A stretch of 64,000 bases of DNA from Nymphaea colorata (taxonomy: Eukaryota > Streptophyta > Magnoliopsida > Nymphaeales > Nymphaeaceae). The position numbers and the translations under genes were made by a program. This document shows positions 59,613 to 64,000 of the stretch, piece by piece. The first letter of the stretch is position 1; the number at the start of each line of letters is the position of its first letter. The stretch is from positions 994,001 through 1,058,000 of the forward strand of contig NC_045149.1 of assembly GCF_008831285.2 (NCBI RefSeq). The letters are read 5' to 3'. A model generated the notes under the pieces. The model saw only the letters and a list, made by a program, of their open reading frames with translations. It was not told the origin of the DNA and searched no databases.

Positions 59613-60780
59613 TGGTTTGAACTATTCTCAGGTTTTTATTCTCTGTAGTGGTTTTAACTGATGATTGAGATCAAATTATTGATTGCAAGGCTGTGATTTA
59701 TTGCCTTGGTTTTGCTATAGTTAACACCAATAGTCCTGTCTCACTATGTTGCAAATTAAAAGGTCATGGTGACATTTGGATTCTCAATAAAGATGAAGCA
59801 CATTTGAGGAGGTCTTTCAGTGTTTTGACCTTCTCAGGAATGTGCAGAAATTTGATGTAACCAAGAATATAAAGTACCGCTAAGACAGAAACAACATGAC
59901 TAGATCATATGTTAGATGCAAAGAAGTTACATGTAATCAAGATCAATAAATGTCAATAAGATCAAAACAACATGACTCTAATTATATGTATCAGTGTTTT
60001 GAGCTTCTCAGAAACGTGCAGAAATGATATGTAATCAAGATGATAAAGTGTCACTAAGATAGAAACAACATGACTCTGATCATATGTCAGACCCATAGAA
60101 ATTACACGTAATCAAGATCATAAATTGTCAACAAGATAGAAACAACTTGACTAATCATATGTCAGATGCATGTCTGTAACAAACTTCACAATTTCCACAT
60201 CCATGTCACATTTTTTTTCCATGAAAAGTTGTTGTGCATGGAACTTTTTTTTTTATGCATAGGGAGTTGCCTCTCATACATCTAGAATCTTGCTTCGTCA
60301 CTGCAGAAAGGTCTAGTTTCATGATTGCAGAAAGGGCACCCTCAGGGTGATTTTTGCATCGAGGCTGATATGTCTGATTGTATGGGTCCAGCAACATGCA
60401 TTTGAGCTACTAGTTCCACATATAAAACCTGTATCACATTTAAGCAACAAAATCAGCCTTACAGATTGCCCATTTCACAAAAATTATTCTTCATGTAAAT
60501 TTTCATCTTATACACCATAATATTCATTATACTTGCAACAGTTCAAATGCATAATCTCTTCAGCTAGTGCCATAACATTAACTAAACATAAAAATACACC
60601 ATCTTTTGAGCTAGTTACCCTGCATATCTTAGGAACTGCTTGACCTGGACCAAAGCACCACTTTTGGATATTTAAGTAGCATCCTGACCCAAATATGGCT
60701 CCATCATTATGCCCAGGCAACATAACTATGGATAAAAAGTGCAAATTGATACAGGTCTAGGTTATTACCTGCCAATCCAA
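59613..60780. repeat. 1.1-kb direct duplication, copy 2 with a dead exon
   Basis: It is the partner of 54633-55726, about 4.98 kb away. The region equivalent to the exon (about 60625-60710, minus strand) still reads almost open, but the acceptor tag is tgg and the donor GTATGC is ATATGC. Confidence 0.93.
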
Positions 60781-61791
60781 AAAATTTGAAGATCTTAAAA
60801 GAAATTGAGAAAATTTACAGAAAATGAATCATAAGAATTTTAAGTCAATTTACAAAATTTTGGAAAACTTAGAGAGTGGTCTCAAAGATATATATAGACA
60901 AAGTAAAATACTGTAAATGATTTCAAAGATTCATATGGGATTTGAATATGCTCTATGACGTTTGATTTAGGATTATGTAAGAAATAGATCAAAGGTCTAA
61001 TCTGATACAGTATGGGGTGTTGAATTAGGGATTTGAAACTAAAAATTGGATCAGTGGTCAGCTTTGACCCACTCTAGGATGTTATAAGAGGGATTTAGAC
61101 CAAAGCTCTAGATTAGAGGACTAATCTTGTACGGTATCAGAAGTTGGATTGGTATTTTGAATGTGGATTTTGAATTTTAAAATTTGAACCTCTAGTTTAG
61201 ACCATGTTTAAATCATTTTAAAAATTCCTACAATCCAGTGTAATTTAGAAACTTGAAAGTTGAAAAGTGCATTAAAACATTTGAGAATTTAACATGCACT
61301 TAAGAAATGTAAAAAATCAAATCAAATCAATTTTTTCCCTATCCCACATCAGTTTCTGTTATTCTACGCTTTAAAGATTGTAATCTATGAATCCTCTATT
61401 TTTTTTTTCTGAGTTCTTTTGTAGGTTATTCAAATTTCAAACTAAACCAATAACAGGTGTGGTTTAATTGGGTAGAAATCAGCTAGTTGATTCACTTGAT
61501 AGGGAAATTTTACCCATAGCCTAGGTTCTTGACACAAGCAACACTTTTAATCTACATCAACTTTCCAACTTTAGTGCATGCTCTTATGTAATTTCATGTT
61601 AATGCACATAATGATGTCCCAAGTACATGCAACGGACTTTTATAGTAGCTTTACTGCTTTCCCTTTTCAATGTTTCCTTCGTTTTCTCTTTAAATTGACT
61701 TTTTATACACCAAAATGAAATTTTCCATTGCAGTTTTTATAGGTCTATTTATTTTTGAAATTCAATATCTAAATCACAACTTTATGAGTAG
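60781..61791. other. AT-rich intergenic DNA, nothing recognised
   Basis: No exon or element could be supported. Confidence 0.45.
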
Positions 61792-61911
61792 TTGGTTGAT
61801 TGCAGGTATATAGGTTATAAATGGCACAATTAGATGCTTTTGTAGGTCGCCTTGGTTGATTGTAGGTATATAGGTTATAAATGGCACTAATAGATCCTTT
61901 TGTAGGTTGCC
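61792..61911. repeat. 60-bp tandem duplication
   Basis: Two copies starting ttggttgattg at 61792 and 61852, with an exact 60-bp period and a handful of differences, lie directly upstream of the exon candidate at 61925. Confidence 0.93.
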
Positions 61912-61924
61912 ATTTTTGCTTTAG

Positions 61925-62147
61925 ATTATGCATCTTGGTGAAATTAAGCATCCAAAACACCTAAATAGAATAGTATGTCTCAATGCAGGCGTATGGACGA
62001 AAGAAAATTATCCATATGCATTGACATATCGTGGAACATCTCGTGGAGTGGTTCATCAGAAGCCCAATGATCGGTTGCTTTTAGAAGCTATCTCTTCGCT
62101 GTTTCGCAGTGAAATTAATTATGATGTATTTGCAGAAGGCCCACAAA
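61925..62147 (+). CDS. Candidate internal exon of an unidentified gene
   Basis: The acceptor is tttttgctttag and the donor ACAAA|GTAAGC. It is open for 74 codons with protein-like residues: VWTKENYPYALTYRGTSRGV, then HQKPNDRLLLEAISSLF, RSEINYDVFAEGPQ. An ATG occurs at 61928, but the acceptor suggests an internal exon. The family was not recognised. The next coding-like piece (62374-62650) does not join in phase and contains stops, so this may be part of a decayed gene. Confidence 0.45.
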
Positions 62148-62373
62148 GTAAGCACTCTGAATACTGAGTAGCAAGGTAAAAGATCAAAGAATTAAAAGAA
62201 TAACATAACAAGGAACTATAAACAAGATGCTTTTCATCAATAGGCTCACAATGATAATCTAGATACAAACTCTAGGCCTACATCCTTATTCAAATCCATA
62301 TTCTACATGAATCTATTCCAGTGGATGCAGGCAGTCACACTAATAATCATTTTGAAAAATCCTGAAAATTGGC

Positions 62374-62650
62374 AGCAGAGCTAGAATTGTAGGGCATTTG
62401 GGTTTCAAAGAGAGATCTACTAACTACAGCATTGCGTGTGGGTATGTTCCATCAGATGCTGTATTGCAGATTCTAGATGGCTAGAGTAGTGGTTGACCTG
62501 TCATGGTTGTCAAAGGGCAATGGATAACACCTAGTGATCTGATCGAAAAACACAACAAAATTGTTGAACTCAATCCATATTTCTTTCCATGGAAAGAGAT
62601 AAAGACTCCACATCAACATAACGAATTCTCTTCTCATGGTTTAAGTTCAT
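62374..62650 (+). pseudogene. Decayed coding segment of an unidentified gene
   Basis: One frame reads RARIVGHLGFKERSTNYSIA, CGYVPSDAVLQILDG, then a TAG and a TGA within six codons, and resumes VMVVKGQWITPSDLIEKHNK and VELNPYFFPWKEIK. The length and composition look coding and the two close stops suggest recent loss. The protein was not recognised. It may belong with the exon candidate at 61.9 kb. Confidence 0.45.
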
Positions 62651-63235
62651 GGTTGTCTGTCAATATATGCAAAACTTCACCAAATAATGACACAATATGC
62701 TTATATAGATGCTTTATCAGCCTGATTATAAAAGGCACAGTTAGGGATGTGGCAGCTATTCCAGGTTGTTGAGTTCTGATAGAGACCCTTATTATATTGT
62801 CAACATAGCCCACTACACCCGACATAGATAAGATAGGCTCAACAGTATTACCAATGATTTCACTTGTAACATATTAATTATAAAAAATTATTAACATGAA
62901 TGGGTGTATAGGACATTAAGCACTTGTATGGGTCGTACTGCTGCTGCTAGAAACCATGAAAAAAGACAGGCGACACTGAGGTGAGCTTCCAGGATCTTTT
63001 CAAATACTATCACACAACACGCCAAATAATAAAAACAATGAAATAATGCACAATACAAAATTATTGAACAAAGATTAAATCGGATGATTTATCATGCACC
63101 CAATGAACTATCCTTATTTTTTCTCCTTTCTTGATACACAGGAACATATAATTATAGAACAAGGAATTTTCCATATCTATGTGGGTGTCCAACTGTGAAC
63201 ATCCATGTGAGTGAGAAAGCAATCAAGACAAGGAC

Positions 63236-63237
<2 letters not shown>

Positions 63238-63273
<36 letters not shown>
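63238..63273. repeat. (GA)n microsatellite
   Basis: About 36 bases of alternating GA next to the NFS2-like fragment. Confidence 0.95.
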
Positions 63274-63276
<3 letters not shown>

Positions 63277-63304
63277 GTAGGTATGGGGCATTATGTTGGG
63301 ATAC

Positions 63305-63645
63305 CTTAACTAATGAATATCGTGATAAACATTCGAGCTGTAGCCCTCACATAATCACAAAGAACATCCAAAACAACATATGGCTTTTGAGATGTAGCTG
63401 CATTGTCTAAATACACCAGGCTGGAACCATTCACCTCGTATAAAATTTATGTAGTCACTAACAAATCGAAAATGAGAAATCAATCCTCGACCAAGTAGAG
63501 GCCTCTTGGAACATCCAGCAGACAATTCAGAATCATATACAGTCACATGTAAATTAAAATAAAGGTGGGGAAAGAGGGAGGGGGCATAAACCATTTTTAA
63601 ACAAGTATTGAAACGTTTAAGAATCCAGAGGGCTGAAGGCCTCAG
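63305..63645 (-). pseudogene. NFS2: Fragment of a plastid-type cysteine desulfurase (NFS2/SufS-like)
   Basis: The minus strand contains EVNGSSL followed by [12 protein letters not shown], then VVLDVL, DYVRA and a broken SNVYHDIH. The order V-Y-L-D-x-A-A-T-S-Q-K-P ... N-V-H-R-G-I-H is the N-terminal signature of SufS-type cysteine desulfurases. In plants the plastid enzyme NFS2 takes sulfur from cysteine for Fe-S cluster assembly, using pyridoxal phosphate. Upstream the frame stays open to an acceptor-like site at 63645, but a one-base frame change between SDYINFI and EVNG, a second near the A-N-V region, and a TAG before the exon's donor (AAG|GTATCC at 63305) disable it. The catalytic Lys and Cys regions are absent. 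Only about one exon is present, so this is a gene fragment. Confidence 0.6.
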
Positions 63646-63776
63646 CTGATTCTTTTATTACAAATATACTAGATGAAAGATTTTAACTACAGCTAGAACG
63701 AAACTAAGAATAAAGATGAAACAGATGAAATTTATATAACTCATAAAAACAAGATTAGGTGAAGCCAAGTACACAC

Positions 63777-63833
63777 CACTGGAGCAGCAATTGCTGCCAG
63801 CATGACATCAAGATCCAAATCAAGGCCAGACAT
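63777..63833 (-). CDS. Candidate first exon (orphan)
   Basis: An ATG at 63833 opens 19 codons (MSGLDLDLDVMLAAIAAPV) to a donor GTG|GTGTGT in phase 0, the phase that would join to the acceptor at 63645. It could be the start of the gene from which the NFS2-like fragment derives, but the sequence does not resemble a plastid transit peptide that I know. Left open. Confidence 0.3.
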
Positions 63834-64000
63834 GAGATAAATATAAAAGCATGAAACCGTATGGCAGAAACATAGAGATGCTAGGGTTCTTTAAACGATA
63901 TCCACTTTAATAGGAGCAGCACAAAAACATGGAATAAGTGATGACGGAACAGATTCATAGAAATTTTGAGTTGGACATGCCTAGACTGGACAAACATTTG

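Noticed and set aside
62950-63010. Minus-strand micro-exon reading QQQYDPY between ctttttt...tag and GTGCTT
   Set aside because: The acceptor is good, but the segment is 23 nt with no partner exon in phase.
1-64000. CRISPR arrays, prokaryotic operons, phage or defence systems, tRNA and rRNA genes
   Set aside because: The tandem array has no spacers of regular unique sequence, coding is eukaryotic with introns, and no tRNA cloverleaf or rRNA sequence was recognised.

Overview
This is nuclear DNA of a flowering plant. The evidence is the AT-rich sequence with very little coding content, GT-AG introns, Ty1/copia elements primed from the usual TGGTATCAGAGC-type primer-binding site, RICESLEEPER-type hAT transposase remains, CAGGGGCGGAGCC-type hAT MITEs, plant LINE zinc-binding remains, and a fragment of the plastid cysteine desulfurase NFS2/SufS. 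The species cannot be named from this window. No prokaryotic operon, CRISPR array, rRNA or tRNA gene was seen.

Left part (1 to about 31 kb): long stretches of unassigned AT-rich DNA surround old transposons. These include a GC-rich block (2.2-3.8 kb), a hAT MITE with perfect TSD (5.97-6.17 kb), the 3' exons of an unidentified plus-strand gene (7.5-8.8 kb), a decayed minus-strand copia (13.1-15.9 kb), a LINE tail (20.7-21.2 kb), a complete but internally deleted minus-strand copia with LTRs, PBS, PPT and 5-bp TSD (22.55-24.17 kb), and a decayed hAT transposase (26.6-28.8 kb).

Middle part (31-50 kb): a duplicated polypyrimidine block (31.4-32.5 kb) is followed by an ~8.1-kb tandem array of a ~375-bp unit (33.8-41.9 kb, about 21 units). 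The array is interrupted by one hAT-type MITE and runs in frame, without a gap, into a 5'-truncated copia pol (41.9-45.25 kb). A diverged inverted duplication (32.64-33.17 kb and 47.6-48.06 kb) flanks this whole block. A second copy of the same MITE family lies at 46.6 kb.

Right part (50-64 kb): the clearest gene is on the minus strand. A chain of short exons with consistent splice phase runs from 59.2 kb down to a stop codon at 50.93 kb. The long introns hold a diverged ~525-bp AT-rich tandem repeat and a 31-bp minisatellite. One exon of this gene lies inside a 1.1-kb direct duplication (54.6-55.7 and 59.6-60.8 kb). The exon in the second copy has lost both its splice acceptor and its donor. 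Coding-looking fragments at 61.9-62.6 kb (plus) and 63.3-63.8 kb (minus, including the NFS2-like piece) complete the window. Protein functions of the two spliced genes were not recognised and are left open.
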